NCBI RefSeq assembly: GCF_900168195.1
Contig: NZ_FUYX01000017.1
Location: 1-64,000 of the forward strand
DNA from: Allobosea thiooxidans
GTDB lineage: Bacteria > Pseudomonadota > Alphaproteobacteria > Rhizobiales > Beijerinckiaceae
DNA length: 64,000 bases
Direction: 5' to 3'
Made by a program: the position numbers and the translations under genes. The notes under the pieces were generated by a model. That model saw nothing but the letters and a program-made list of their open reading frames with translations, was not told the origin of the DNA and did not search any database. Positions 43,592 to 53,316 of this stretch are shown piece by piece. Position 1 is the stretch's first letter. Each line of letters begins with the position of its first letter.

Positions 43592-44816
43592 GCTTCTGAT
43601 CTGCTCCCTGCTGACGATCGTTCCGGACTATCTCTACCGGCGGTACCGGCAAGGAAAGCGCCTCGGCAAGGAAATCACCTTCTACTCGGTCTGGTTCGAG
43701 TTGAGATGGGGCATCATCACCTGCCTGATGCTGACGGTCAGCCTGATCACGGTGATCTTCTACAATCACCCCTCGACGACGAACGCGACCGTGATGTTCC
43801 GCACCGTTCCGATCATTTCGGAGAGCACGGGACGCGTTGCGCAGGTTTACCTCGGAGTCAGCGGTCCCGTCACAAAGGGCAGCCCCATCTTCCGACTCGA
43901 CAGCTCCAGGGAGGAAACCGCGGTCGAAACGGCCCGGCGCAAGATTGCCGAAGTCGAGGCCTCCCTCGTGGTTGCCAAGGCCGAGATCCTGGCCGACGAG
44001 AGCAAGATCGACGAAGCGCGCAGTGCTCACAAGCAGGCTCTCGACGAGTTGGAGACGAAAGTCGAGCTCAGGCGGCGGAATGACGACATTGTCGCTCGCC
44101 GCGAAATCGAGCGGCTCGAGAACCTTGTCGCTGGTCGCGAAGCGGCCGTTGCCGCAGCCGTGGCGGCAAAGGCCACTGCGGACACGCGGATCTCGACCTT
44201 GTTGCCCGCCGAGAAGGCGAGCGCCGAGGCCGCGCTGGCGCAGGCCCAGGCCGATCTCGACAAGACGGTCATACGCGCCGGCGTGACCGGCCGCGTCGAG
44301 CAGTTCACGCTGCGCGTCGGCGACATCGTCACGCCGATCATGCGGCCGGCGGGCGTTCTGATCCCGGAGGAGGCGGGACGCAATGTTCTTCAGGCCGGCT
44401 TCTCGCAGGTCGAGGGGCAGGTGATGAAGGTCGGCATGGTGGCCGAGGCCACCTGCCTGTCGAAGCCCTGGGTCGTGATCCCGATGGTGGTGACGTCGGT
44501 TCAGGATTTCATCGCGACGGGGCAGTTCCGTGGCGGGGAACAGTTGGTCGACGTTCAGCAGGCTACCAGGCCAGGGACCTTGCTGGTTCTCCTCGAGCCA
44601 CTTCACAAGGGCGGTCTCGAGGGGGTGGTTCCGGGTAGCTCCTGCATCGCAAACGCCTATACGAGCAACCATGAGTTGATCGCGTCCGGCGAACTCTCGA
44701 CGGGGCGGAAAATCATGCTGCATGCGGTGGATGCGGTGGGTCTGGTGCATGCTCTTCTGTTGAGGATCCAGACGCTCGTGTTGCCGATCAGGACGCTGGT
44801 CTTCAGCGGCCACTGA
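43584..44816 (+). CDS. HlyD-family membrane fusion protein
   Basis: 410 residues. An N-terminal membrane helix (IITCLMLTVSLITVIFY), a lipoyl-like half-motif (TGRVAQVYLGVSGPVTKGSP), a long coiled coil (residues ~110-225, e.g. RKIAEVEASLVVAKAEILAD) and the returning lipoyl half (VIRAGVTGRVEQFTLRVGDI). Periplasmic adaptor of an export system, of the YiaV/EmrA-like type; no ABC or MFS exporter adjoins. Cotranscribed with the small membrane protein. Confidence 0.88.
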   Translation: MLELLICSLLTIVPDYLYRRYRQGKRLGKEITFYSVWFELRWGIITCLMLTVSLITVIFYNHPSTTNATVMFRTVPIISESTGRVAQVYLGVSGPVTKGSPIFRLDSSREETAVETARRKIAEVEASLVVAKAEILADESKIDEARSAHKQALDELETKVELRRRNDDIVARREIERLENLVAGREAAVAAAVAAKATADTRISTLLPAEKASAEAALAQAQADLDKTVIRAGVTGRVEQFTLRVGDIVTPIMRPAGVLIPEEAGRNVLQAGFSQVEGQVMKVGMVAEATCLSKPWVVIPMVVTSVQDFIATGQFRGGEQLVDVQQATRPGTLLVLLEPLHKGGLEGVVPGSSCIANAYTSNHELIASGELSTGRKIMLHAVDAVGLVHALLLRIQTLVLPIRTLVFSGH

Positions 44817-44893
44817 ACCTCGGCGCAGGGAGCGACCCGGCGGGCCGTCCCTGCTTTCGCTGTGACTGGGGCAGTTCGAAACGGTGGACGTCG

Positions 44894-46576
44894 ATGACGC
44901 GAATGCTTCCAATCGCCGAGGGGCTGCTGCCCTATAGATGGGAGTGGCTGCGTTTCGACGTCACGGCCGGGCTTGCCATCGCTGCCGTCGCGATTCCGAG
45001 CGCGGTCGCCTATCCCGCCATTGCGGGGCTGCCGGCCGAGGTCGGCTTCTATGCGAGCATCCTCTCCCTGGTCGGCTATGCGCTCTTCGGGCCCTCGCGC
45101 AAGCTGATCGTGGGCCCGGATGCCGCGAGCATGACGGTCCTGGCGGCAACGCTGGCGAGCCTGCCGTTGGAAAACGCGGCGGACCGTGTCGCGGCCGCGG
45201 CCGCGCTGGCGTTGATCGTGGGGATCTTCAGCGTCGTCGCTGGTAGGCTCGGCCTGGGCCTCGTCGCTTCCTTCCTGTCCAGGCCGATCCTGATCGGTTT
45301 CATCAGCGGCATTTCGATCTCCATCCTCGTCGGGCAGATCGGCCGGCTGACAGGTGTGCGCATCGAGTCCGAAGGGCTCGTGCTGCCGCTGCTCGAGATC
45401 ATTCGCAAAGCGTCGCAAATTCACTGGCTGACGCTGGCATTCGCTGCCGCCATGTTCGGCCTGCTCGTTCTGCTGGCGCGCCTTCGTTCGCCCATTCCCG
45501 GCCCCCTGGTCGTGGTCGTCGTCGCAGTCGCCGCATCGGCCTTCTTCGACTTCGAGGGGCGGGGCATGAAGATCATCGGCAGCCTGCCGGGCGGGCTGCC
45601 GACACCGGTGCTTCCATCCATCGGCCGGCTGCCGCTCCAGGAGCTCCTGCTCGGAGGCGCAGCCATCTGGCTCGTCAGCGTCAGCTCGGGCCTCGTCGGG
45701 GCGCGCAGCTTCGGCGCGAAGGACGGCTTCAAGGTCGATGCCGACAGGGAGCTGGTCGGGTTCGGCGCTGCCAACATCTTCTCCGGCCTGTTCAGCGGCT
45801 TCCCGATCACGACCTCGGATTCGCGGACGGCCATCAACCTGGCCGCAGGCGGCCGGTCGCAGCTGTCGGGCCTGGTCTCCGCCGCCGCATTGGCGATCCT
45901 GCTGGTCTATCTGAACGACGCCTTGCGCGTGCTGCCCCATGCTGCGCTCGGGGCGATCCTCGCCTTTGCGGCGTTGAGCCTGATCGACCTCCAGGGGCTG
46001 CGCGAAACCTGGCGGATCAGCCGCATGGAGTTCGGCTTCGCTCTGATCAGCATGTGGGGCGCCATCAGTCTGGGTGTGCTGAGCGGGGTCGTCATCGCCA
46101 TTGCAGGCACGCTGCTCTACGTCCTGCTGAAGGAGATGCGGCCACGCGATGCCCTGCTCGGCCTCGTCCCCGGCCGGCCGGGGTTCTACAAGATCCACCG
46201 CATGCCCAGCGCGGCCCCCCCGCCCGGAATGGTGCTCTTCATGATCCAGGGCAGCATCCTGTTCTTCAATGCGGACTATATCCGTTCCCGGTTGGAGGAC
46301 GTGGCGAAGGCGGCCCCGTCCGGTACGTCCTGGTTCGTCCTCGATGCCAGCGCGGTCGCGCAGGTCGATATGACGGCTGCCGCCATGCTCATGCAGTGGC
46401 GGGCCGACCTCGCCGCGATGGGACAGAGATTCGCCGTTGCGGAATTGCACAAGGAGCCGCGGGACATTCTCGACCGGGCCGGATTCTTCGAGGGGCCGAA
46501 TGCGGCCCCGGCCTTCGAGGATCTCGAGGACGCCGTCAGGAGCCTCGCCAGCAAGCGCGCCGACAGCTCCGTGTGA
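44894..46576 (+). CDS. SulP-family anion transporter with STAS domain
   Basis: 560 residues. MTRMLPIAEGLLPYRWEWLR then FDVTAGLAIAAVAIPSAVAY and PAIAGLPAEVGFYASILSLV are the SulP N-terminus; 10-12 helices follow to about residue 420. The C-terminal STAS domain (~435-550) has WFVLDASAVAQVDMTAAAML. Transports sulfate, bicarbonate or dicarboxylates with protons or sodium; substrate not readable. Its stop is 10 bases from that of the convergent response regulator. Confidence 0.92.
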   Translation: MTRMLPIAEGLLPYRWEWLRFDVTAGLAIAAVAIPSAVAYPAIAGLPAEVGFYASILSLVGYALFGPSRKLIVGPDAASMTVLAATLASLPLENAADRVAAAAALALIVGIFSVVAGRLGLGLVASFLSRPILIGFISGISISILVGQIGRLTGVRIESEGLVLPLLEIIRKASQIHWLTLAFAAAMFGLLVLLARLRSPIPGPLVVVVVAVAASAFFDFEGRGMKIIGSLPGGLPTPVLPSIGRLPLQELLLGGAAIWLVSVSSGLVGARSFGAKDGFKVDADRELVGFGAANIFSGLFSGFPITTSDSRTAINLAAGGRSQLSGLVSAAALAILLVYLNDALRVLPHAALGAILAFAALSLIDLQGLRETWRISRMEFGFALISMWGAISLGVLSGVVIAIAGTLLYVLLKEMRPRDALLGLVPGRPGFYKIHRMPSAAPPPGMVLFMIQGSILFFNADYIRSRLEDVAKAAPSGTSWFVLDASAVAQVDMTAAAMLMQWRADLAAMGQRFAVAELHKEPRDILDRAGFFEGPNAAPAFEDLEDAVRSLASKRADSSV

Positions 46577-46586
46577 TCCGTCCCGC

Positions 46587-47243
46587 TCATGTCGCCGGGA
46601 CGCGGGCGCCGCTGTCGCTGCCGGCAGACCGGAGCAGGCCGAGCCGCTCGGCGCAGCTGACGAGTTCGACGACCGAGCGGGCCTGCATCTTCTCCATGAC
46701 CTTGTGACGATGGGCTTTGATCGTCCGCTCGGTCGTGCCGAGTGCAAAGGCGACCTGCTTGTTCATCTTGCCGCGGACGACGAGATCGAAGACCTCTCGC
46801 TCCCGCCTGGTCAGCCGCTCCAGCCGGGCGAGGCTGAGGCGAACCCAGTTTTCCTGTTCATTGGCGAGGCGCTGGCGGGTGATGGCGCGGTCGATGGCCC
46901 CGAGGAACTCGTCGCGCTCGACCGGCTTCGTGAAAAGGTCTTCGGCCCCGGCCTTGATGGCCCTGACGCCGATCCGCGCATCGCCCCGGTCGGTCAGGAA
47001 TATCACGGGCAGGTTCAGGCCGGCCTTGCTGAACAGACCCACGACATCGGGGATCGATTCATCCGGGGCGGCGGTGTCGACGACGATGCAGCTTGCACTC
47101 TCGCTGTCGGGCCGCTGGCTCAGGATCTCGTCGGGGCTCAGATAGGCCCTGGTCTGGTAGCCGCAGGCGCGGAGCAGATGATCGATGCCTGCCTGGGACG
47201 CGGCATCCCGATCGACGATGTGCACGAGCGCTGACATGGGCAT
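46587..47243 (-). CDS. FixJ/NarL-type response regulator
   Basis: 218 residues. A receiver domain (1-115) with phosphoacceptor Asp56 (CIVVDTAAP), Thr84 and Lys106 (FTKP), and a LuxR-type HTH (~140-200: LTRREREVFDLVVRGKMNKQ, ERTIKAHRHKVMEKM). The acidic pair at the start of the receiver reads VDRDA rather than VDDE, so magnesium binding may be altered. No histidine kinase adjoins it. GAGGGG precedes the ATG. Confidence 0.9.
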   Translation of the reverse strand: MPMSALVHIVDRDAASQAGIDHLLRACGYQTRAYLSPDEILSQRPDSESASCIVVDTAAPDESIPDVVGLFSKAGLNLPVIFLTDRGDARIGVRAIKAGAEDLFTKPVERDEFLGAIDRAITRQRLANEQENWVRLSLARLERLTRREREVFDLVVRGKMNKQVAFALGTTERTIKAHRHKVMEKMQARSVVELVSCAERLGLLRSAGSDSGARVPAT

Positions 47244-47282
47244 CCCCTCGATCTCGCCGCAACGATCGGGCGGCTTCTGGCT

Positions 47283-47714
47283 TCAGGGCATCTTCAGGGC
47301 TTCCGGAGTGCAGAGCCTGTATTTGGTTGCGGTGCCGCCTTCGGCCGCGCTGTAGCGATGGAGACCGCCGTCCTCGGCCGGGCCGAATACGGCGCGGGCC
47401 GTGTTCGTCGCGATGGATGTCGTGCAGCTGAGATCCAGCACCCGTCGTTCGCCATGCGGGCTGGTGCGGCTGACCCGGCATGTCGCCAGGGGCGTGGACA
47501 GTCGCTGCCCCCTTATGATGAAGGCTGCGGCAAAGGCGTTCGCCGGTCGCCTGAAGACGAGTGTCTTCCCCGCCGCGACGAAGACATTGGCGCAGACCTG
47601 CCCCTCTTCGAGCCAGGCTCCCTGAAAGCTCCCGGCCCGGGCCCAAGCGCCCTGTGCAATGAGCCCGGCAAAGGCGAAGGCGAGGAACAGCGAGCGAGCA
47701 GCCATGGCGATCAT
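47283..47714 (-). CDS. Small exported protein
   Basis: 143 residues. Signal peptide MAARSLFLAFAFAGLIAQGA ending at WARA; the mature domain is beta-rich with three cysteines (EEGQVCANVF, ATCRVSRTSP, DLSCTTSI) plus one near the end (YRLCTPEALK), so disulfides are likely. Start taken at ATG 47714 with GGAGG upstream. It is upstream of the response regulator on the same strand. Function unknown. Confidence 0.7.
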   Translation of the reverse strand: MIAMAARSLFLAFAFAGLIAQGAWARAGSFQGAWLEEGQVCANVFVAAGKTLVFRRPANAFAAAFIIRGQRLSTPLATCRVSRTSPHGERRVLDLSCTTSIATNTARAVFGPAEDGGLHRYSAAEGGTATKYRLCTPEALKMP

Positions 47715-48121
47715 CGAGCCTCCAGGCGGGGCGACCAGGCCGTCAGGCGCCGGACGCGGCAGTGCTTCCTTCGGGGCGCATCGACGCTGGAAGATCCTGG
47801 CGGCAGCCTCTCCCATCGAAGACCGCATGAGGCGGCTGCCTTGCCGATTGCCTTGCTTCCCCCGGTCGCGATTGAACGCCGCCCAGGCGCTCTGGAACAG
47901 TAGGTTACGGTTGGCTACGTGGGCGGTTTCGCTCCGGTTCGGCCGAGGGGGAGGGCCGCACGATGCTGATCGTCGGCGCTGCGCGGGTCGTGCGTGTGCG
48001 TCAATCCTGTGCTGGACAAACTTCCTTACTGGATTAACGTTTCGTCATCTGAGGTTTTCGGCGCCAGTCGCGCGCCGATCGAAGCGAATCTAGTCTTCCG
48101 GTTTCTGCTGGTGGCGGCCTC
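47715..48121. other. 407-base divergent intergenic region
   Basis: Separates the small exported protein (-) from the TPR regulator (+). I find no supported gene. The AT-richer stretch at about 48010-48055 is the best candidate promoter for the TPR gene. No strong inverted repeat stands out. Confidence 0.5.
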
Positions 48122-49879
48122 ATGCAGGAAACAGGATCGCCTGGAGATCATTGGCAGCACCCTGAGCCACAGGAGGTTCGGGGCGAGCTGGCGCGAATCC
48201 TCACAAGTCCGGACTTCAGCGTGCCGGAGCGCCTGCGCGGCTTTCTGACGTTCGTGGTCGAGGAGTTCCTGGCCGGGCGCGGCGATCGCATCAAGGCCTA
48301 TTCGATCGCCACCCACGTCTTCGGGCGAGCCCAGGATTTCGACGTCCAGAACGACCCCGTGGTGCGCATCGAAGCGGGTCGGCTACGCCGTGCCCTTGAA
48401 CGCTACTACCTGACGGGCGGGCGCACCGATCCGGTCGTGATCGACATTCCAAAAGGAGGTTATGCACCCGAGATCAGGCGGCGAGACCGCGGTGCAGAGC
48501 CCACGCCTGTTGTCCCGGCGGAACCGATTCCGGAGCTGCCGGCCGTCCATCACACGCAGGATCGGACTTGGAACTACGGATTTCGAATTGTTGCGATAGC
48601 TATGGGCGCTGTGCTCCTTCTCGCGATCGCCTTGCGTTGGGGCCTGGCCGAACGCAGCTGGCCCACGGAGACCGCGGGGCCCGAAGTCACCCTGGTCGTC
48701 ACGCCATTCGTCAACCTGTCCGGGCAGGGGGGCGAGATCTACTCGGCCGGCATCTCCGAGGAGCTTCTCAGCCAGCTGGCGCGCTTCAGAGAACTGAAAG
48801 TCCTCGGCCGCGATACCGCCAGGCTCATCCAGCAGGAGCAAGGAGGGCAGCAACCATCGGGCGTGCAATATTTGCTCGGCGGAAGCGTCCGTACCGCCGA
48901 CCACCGCCTGCGCGTGACCAGCAGGCTGCTCAGCGGCCGAACCGGGGAGATCCTCTGGAGCCAGATCTACGAACGGGATCTGCGGGGGGCAGGAAATTTC
49001 GAGATCGAATCCGATATAGCCGCCAAGGTCGCAGCCGCGGTGGCACAGCCCTATGGCGCGATATTCACGCCGGTCTCTCGTGATTCCGCTGCGCAAGCAC
49101 CGGGAAATACCGACTCCTATCTCTGTGTCCTGCGCTTCTACCACTATCGACGCGTGCTCGATCGTGACGAGCATCGGCCGACGCGGGATTGCCTGGAAAG
49201 ACTGACCGAAGGGCACCCAAGCTATTCGACCGGCTGGGCGATGTTGGCCTATCTCTATCTCGATGAGGATCGATACGATCTGAACCGTCGAACCCAGGCT
49301 CCATCCGGATTTCTGCGTGCGCGCGAGGCCGCGGAGCGTGCGGTTGCGCTCGATCCGTCCAATGTTCGGGGTTTGCAGGCGCTCATGACGGTCCTGTTCT
49401 TCAGCCGGCAGCCCGAAGCTGCCTTGGAGATCGGCGAGAAAGCGCTGGCTCTCAACCCCAACGACACAGAGGTCCTCGCCGAGCTGGGCAGCCGGGTCGC
49501 TCAGGCGGGCGACTGGAAGCGTGGCGCGACGATGATCGACGAGGCCTTGGCGAGAAACCCCAATCTGGCGGGGTATCACGGTCTTGCTGCCCTAGCGTAC
49601 TACATGCTGGGGGACGATGCGCGCGCGGTCGAATCGATCAGGCGCGCTGATCAGAAGCGGTTCTCGCTCTATCACCTTGTCGCCGCACTGATTTTTTCTC
49701 GCGCGGGCCTGGAGCAGGAAGCCAGGGGCAGTGTCGTCGCGTTTCTGAAGATGCGGCCGCTTTTCTTCCACGATTTCGATGCGGAGCTCGCGATGAGGAA
49801 TTTCAACGCGAAGGATCGGCTTGTCCTGATCGAGGGCGCAAGGCGGGCAGGGTTCCCTGTCGGGACGCTGAGCCGCTGA
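48122..49879 (+). CDS. Winged-helix/TolB-N-like/TPR membrane regulator
   Basis: 585 residues in four parts. Residues ~15-125 form an N-terminal domain often attached to such proteins (VRGELARILTSPDFSVPERL, ILTSPDFSV... IDIPKGGYAPE). One membrane helix lies near 150-170 (FRIVAIAMGAVLLLAIALRW). Residues ~185-300 resemble TolB-N/FlgO-like domains (VVTPFVNLSGQGGEIYSAGI, LLGGSVRTADHRLRVTSRLL). Residues ~360-560 are TPR-like (AVALDPSNVRGLQALMTVLF, ALALNPNDTEVLAELGSRVA). Related proteins carry an adenylate cyclase domain; here there is none. A sensory or scaffolding role is inferred. Confidence 0.82.
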   Translation: MQETGSPGDHWQHPEPQEVRGELARILTSPDFSVPERLRGFLTFVVEEFLAGRGDRIKAYSIATHVFGRAQDFDVQNDPVVRIEAGRLRRALERYYLTGGRTDPVVIDIPKGGYAPEIRRRDRGAEPTPVVPAEPIPELPAVHHTQDRTWNYGFRIVAIAMGAVLLLAIALRWGLAERSWPTETAGPEVTLVVTPFVNLSGQGGEIYSAGISEELLSQLARFRELKVLGRDTARLIQQEQGGQQPSGVQYLLGGSVRTADHRLRVTSRLLSGRTGEILWSQIYERDLRGAGNFEIESDIAAKVAAAVAQPYGAIFTPVSRDSAAQAPGNTDSYLCVLRFYHYRRVLDRDEHRPTRDCLERLTEGHPSYSTGWAMLAYLYLDEDRYDLNRRTQAPSGFLRAREAAERAVALDPSNVRGLQALMTVLFFSRQPEAALEIGEKALALNPNDTEVLAELGSRVAQAGDWKRGATMIDEALARNPNLAGYHGLAALAYYMLGDDARAVESIRRADQKRFSLYHLVAALIFSRAGLEQEARGSVVAFLKMRPLFFHDFDAELAMRNFNAKDRLVLIEGARRAGFPVGTLSR

Positions 49880-49891
49880 GACAGAGGGCGC

Positions 49892-49965
49892 TGGAGCGGG
49901 TGAAGGGAATCGAACCCTCGTATTCAGCTTGGAAGGCTGCTGCTCTACCATTGAGCTACACCCGC
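49892..49965 (-). tRNA. tRNA-Gly (anticodon TCC)
   Basis: The minus strand folds as a cloverleaf: acceptor GCGGGTG pairing with CACCCGC, D-arm GCTC...GAGC, anticodon loop CTTCCAA, T-arm AGGGTTCGATTCCCT, and encoded CCA end. The top pair of the anticodon stem is a G-A mismatch. It lies right after the TPR gene stop, which is on the other strand. Confidence 0.95.
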
Positions 49966-50042
49966 GCCGGGCGCCAAATTCCCCATCGCGGTAGCCAGTG
50001 TCAAGGGCCGGCCGCGCAAGCGCATGGCGGCGGGCGATTGCT

Positions 50043-51071
50043 TCACAGTTTCGGCCAGGTATCGGAGAGGCGATAGCCCGCCGGGTAGGGGTCCTCCGGA
50101 TCGAGCATCAGCTGATGCGTGCCGGTGATCCAGGCACTGCCGGTGATTCGCGGGATGATCGCCGGCGTCCCGCCGATCTCGGCGAGGCTTTCGATCGCGC
50201 AGTCGAAACGCGAGCCGATGATCGACAGCCCGACGAAGCGTTCGCCGACGGCGAGCTGGCCGCGTGCATGGAGCACGGCCATGCGGGCGGAACAGCCGGT
50301 CCCAGTCGGCGAACGGTCGATCTTGCCGGGACGGATCGCGACGGCGCTGCGGCCGGTCAGCACGCCGTCGACCCGTTCGACCGGCGCGGCGAGCTGGCAG
50401 AAGGAGATATGGTCCCAGGCGGTACCGCCGGGATGGGCGAAGCCGAGCTGCTCATCGGCGGCGCGGGTGATCTTCATGCCGGTCTCGGCGAGTTCGCGCG
50501 CCTCGTCGGGGCTGATCGCGAAGCCTAGCCTCGTCGCGTCGACGATGACGAAGCTGTCGCCGCCATAGGCGATGTCGACGCTCAGCGTGCCGAGGCCGGC
50601 GACCTCGAGCGGCGCGCCGAGCCGCGTCGCGAAGGAGGGGACGTTGCGCAGCGTGATCGCCTCGGCCTTGCCGGCGCGGCAGGCGGCCGTGATCGCGATC
50701 AGGCCGGCCGGCGCCTCCAGCACGATCTCGGTCAGCGGCTCCCGCATCGGCAGGATGCCGGTGTCGAGCAGCACGGTCGCGACGCAGATCGCATTGGAGC
50801 CGGACATGGGCGGCGTGTCGGCCGGCTCCATGATGATCCAGCCCATCTGCGCGCGCGGGTCCTTTGGCGGGACGAGCAGGTTCACATGGCGGAAGACGCC
50901 GCCGCGCGGCTCGTTGAGGACGAAGTTCCGTAGCGTCTCGTCGGCGGCGATGAAGCGCGACTGCTCCCAGAGGGTCTCGCCCGGCGGCGGCGATATGCCC
51001 CCGACGATTACGTCGCCGACCTCGCCGGCTGCATGGCAGCCGACGACATGGATGATCCTGCTGCTGCGCAT
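50043..51071 (-). CDS. Proline racemase superfamily, probable trans-3-hydroxy-L-proline dehydratase-type
   Basis: 342 residues. Members use two active-site residues; racemases have two Cys. Here the first motif reads MSGSNAIC with Ser90 in place of Cys (and Ser92 in place of the usual His), while the second is intact (DRSPTGTGC, Cys260). Ser in the first position is the dehydratase pattern in this family, but the GSN form is a divergent subgroup, so activity on hydroxyproline is inference. Other landmarks: [37 protein letters not shown]. It stands alone. Confidence 0.85.
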   Translation of the reverse strand: MRSSRIIHVVGCHAAGEVGDVIVGGISPPPGETLWEQSRFIAADETLRNFVLNEPRGGVFRHVNLLVPPKDPRAQMGWIIMEPADTPPMSGSNAICVATVLLDTGILPMREPLTEIVLEAPAGLIAITAACRAGKAEAITLRNVPSFATRLGAPLEVAGLGTLSVDIAYGGDSFVIVDATRLGFAISPDEARELAETGMKITRAADEQLGFAHPGGTAWDHISFCQLAAPVERVDGVLTGRSAVAIRPGKIDRSPTGTGCSARMAVLHARGQLAVGERFVGLSIIGSRFDCAIESLAEIGGTPAIIPRITGSAWITGTHQLMLDPEDPYPAGYRLSDTWPKL

Positions 51072-51126
51072 CGGTCCGTCCCGGTGACGAGGAAACCGGG
51101 TACAGCCTAGCCCGCGCGCCGCCGCG

Positions 51127-53316
51127 TCAGAAGCCGAAGTTGAATCCGGCCTTGACGATATCCCCGGATGTCCGGGCGCGCATCGTCGCGTATTGCGAGG
51201 GGGCGAGGCCGGTATAATCCTGCAAGGTCAGGCGCCGGCTGCCCAGATCGTAATGCGTATAGTCGAGCCGGATCGTCATGCTCGGCAGGATCGCATACTC
51301 GACGCCGCCGCCGACGGCCCAGCCACTGGCAATGCCGGAATGGGAGGCCGCGGCGCCGGAGGTCGCGAGCGGGTCGTCGGGCGCGATCGAGCCCTTCTGG
51401 TCGAGCAGCCCATAGGCGAAGCCGCCGGTGCCGTAGATCAGGAAATCGCCGAGCGCGACGCCGGCCCGGGCCCGCACCGTCCCCAGCATCGAGAGCTCGT
51501 TCTCGGCGCGGGTGGTGAAGCGGGTGCCGGGATCGAGCGAAACGGTCTGGCTGCCGCCGAGGCGGGTCACGGACAGGTCGGTCTCGGCGCCGACGACGAC
51601 GGCGCCGATCTGGTAGTTGAAGCCGAACTGCGCGCCGCCGGCCATGCCGCCGCCGTCCGGCGTCAGGCTGCGCGGCACGGCCAGCGGGTTGATGGCCGTC
51701 GCGGCGAGGCTCGCTGGTCCGGTGACGCTGGTCGTTGCCGTCGTGGTGGTGACGACGGTCGTGGTGACGGGCAGGGGCGTCGTCTGCGTGTTTGTCGTCG
51801 TCGTGGTGTTGGTCGTGGTCGTCGTGACGGTGGTGGGCACGACGGTCGGGCCGCCGAACGGGCCGGCGACGCTCGTCCGCCCGGACTGGCTGCCGCCACC
51901 GAGCGAGCCGCCGACATAGAAGCCGGTCCAGCGCGGCCGCTCGGGCAGCAGGACCGGCAGCACGGGCGCCGGCGCGTGTTCGGCCGGGGCGGCCATCGTC
52001 GGAGGCGACGTTACCGGGGCGCGGCGCGGCGCGCCGGCATGGGCGGGCGAGACGGCGCGCGGCGTGTGGTCGGCGCGCCGGGTGCGCGGTCCGGGCGGCA
52101 CGGCCGGGCAGACCGGGCAGGTCTGCGCGACCTGGACGACGCGGTTGCGGCTCGGCGCGCTCGCTGCAAGGCGCAGCGCCTCGTTCATATGCTGCGAGCC
52201 GGGATAGAGCCGGGCGAAGAGCTTGAAGGATTCGGCGTCCCCGGCGAGCACGGTCTCGGTCCAGGCGGTTTCCTCGGTGCGCTGCGACAGGATACGGTGC
52301 AGGCGCAAGGCGGTCTGGTCGTCGGGATTGGCGTCGAGGAGGCTGCGATAGATATCGCGCCGGTCCCAGGCGATGGCGGTGCGGTAGGCGTCGGCCGGAG
52401 ACAGTGTCCGCAGCATGGCGGGGGTCGGGCGGGCGGCGATCGCGATGGTGCCGGCCATAGGCTGTGGCTGGGCCTGGGGAACGCCCTCCGGCCGCTGGAA
52501 GAAGCTGAAATCGTTGATCAGCGAGGAGGTGTCCCAGGGGATCTGGACGCCGTTCGTCGAGTCGTAGACCGCCAACCGGATGCGGCGGAAGAGCTGCTCG
52601 ACCGGCAGGCCGGGCTCGCGCGCCTCGCGCAGGAAGGCGGTGGTGAAGGGGCTGTTCGGGCCGCTGCCATCGGCCGCGGTCGAGCCCGGCGAGGTGGCGA
52701 AGGCGACGAAGGTGCCGCTGCCGGAATCGACGCGGGCGAGGCCGGCCTCGCTGCGGATGCCCTCGCTGGCGCCGTCGACGATCTGCAGGGCGAGCCCGCG
52801 CGACAGCTCCTGTGCGGCGAAGGGGTTGTCGCGACAGGCGTCGAGGATCGCGATCTTGGCCTTCACCCCGGCGGAATCGAGGCGGCGCAGGATCTCGCTC
52901 AGCGACAGCGACTGGTTCGGGATGTTGGCCGACCCTTGCGGGCGCACATCGGTCGGCAGGATGTAGTTCGCACCGTCGAGCTGCACGGCATGGCCGGCAT
53001 AATAGACCAGCGCCGTGGCGTCCGGCCCGCCCTGACGGGCCTTCTCGACGAAGACGTCGAGCGCGCCGCGCAGCCCGGCGAGCGAAAGATCGAGCGCCGG
53101 GGTGACGTCGAAGCCGGCCTCCTGCAGCATGCTGCGCGTCGCATTGGCATCGTTCAGCGCATTCGGCAGCTTGGTGACATTGGCATAGGCGCCGTTGCCG
53201 ATGACGAAGGCGAGGCGCTTCTGGGCGAAGGCGGGCGTTGCCGACAGGCCCGCGGCGAGAAGGACCGCGATCAGCGCGGCGGCGAGATACGCATAGGCCC
53301 GGGCTGTTGTCGGCAT
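51127..53316 (-). CDS. Caspase-like (peptidase C14) protein fused to an outer-membrane beta-barrel
   Basis: 729 residues. Signal peptide 1-31 ([20 protein letters not shown]). Residues ~33-275 are a caspase p20-like domain with the His/Cys dyad: His109 in [10 protein letters not shown] and Cys161 in [12 protein letters not shown]. Residues ~300-460 form a Pro/Arg-rich linker with TPR-like text. Residues ~461-729 are an Omp25-like barrel: [34 protein letters not shown], and the C-terminal FNFGF ending in Phe. The barrel carries a Thr-rich insert (493-532) where the first surface loop should be. If the barrel folds normally the protease faces the periplasm. ATG 53316 has GGGGGAAG upstream. Confidence 0.88.
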   Translation of the reverse strand: MPTTARAYAYLAAALIAVLLAAGLSATPAFAQKRLAFVIGNGAYANVTKLPNALNDANATRSMLQEAGFDVTPALDLSLAGLRGALDVFVEKARQGGPDATALVYYAGHAVQLDGANYILPTDVRPQGSANIPNQSLSLSEILRRLDSAGVKAKIAILDACRDNPFAAQELSRGLALQIVDGASEGIRSEAGLARVDSGSGTFVAFATSPGSTAADGSGPNSPFTTAFLREAREPGLPVEQLFRRIRLAVYDSTNGVQIPWDTSSLINDFSFFQRPEGVPQAQPQPMAGTIAIAARPTPAMLRTLSPADAYRTAIAWDRRDIYRSLLDANPDDQTALRLHRILSQRTEETAWTETVLAGDAESFKLFARLYPGSQHMNEALRLAASAPSRNRVVQVAQTCPVCPAVPPGPRTRRADHTPRAVSPAHAGAPRRAPVTSPPTMAAPAEHAPAPVLPVLLPERPRWTGFYVGGSLGGGSQSGRTSVAGPFGGPTVVPTTVTTTTTNTTTTTNTQTTPLPVTTTVVTTTTATTSVTGPASLAATAINPLAVPRSLTPDGGGMAGGAQFGFNYQIGAVVVGAETDLSVTRLGGSQTVSLDPGTRFTTRAENELSMLGTVRARAGVALGDFLIYGTGGFAYGLLDQKGSIAPDDPLATSGAAASHSGIASGWAVGGGVEYAILPSMTIRLDYTHYDLGSRRLTLQDYTGLAPSQYATMRARTSGDIVKAGFNFGF

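Noticed and set aside
51713..51845. Tandem repeat as CRISPR or minisatellite
   Set aside because: The repeats are in-frame Thr/Val codons inside a coding region, with no constant repeat-spacer unit.
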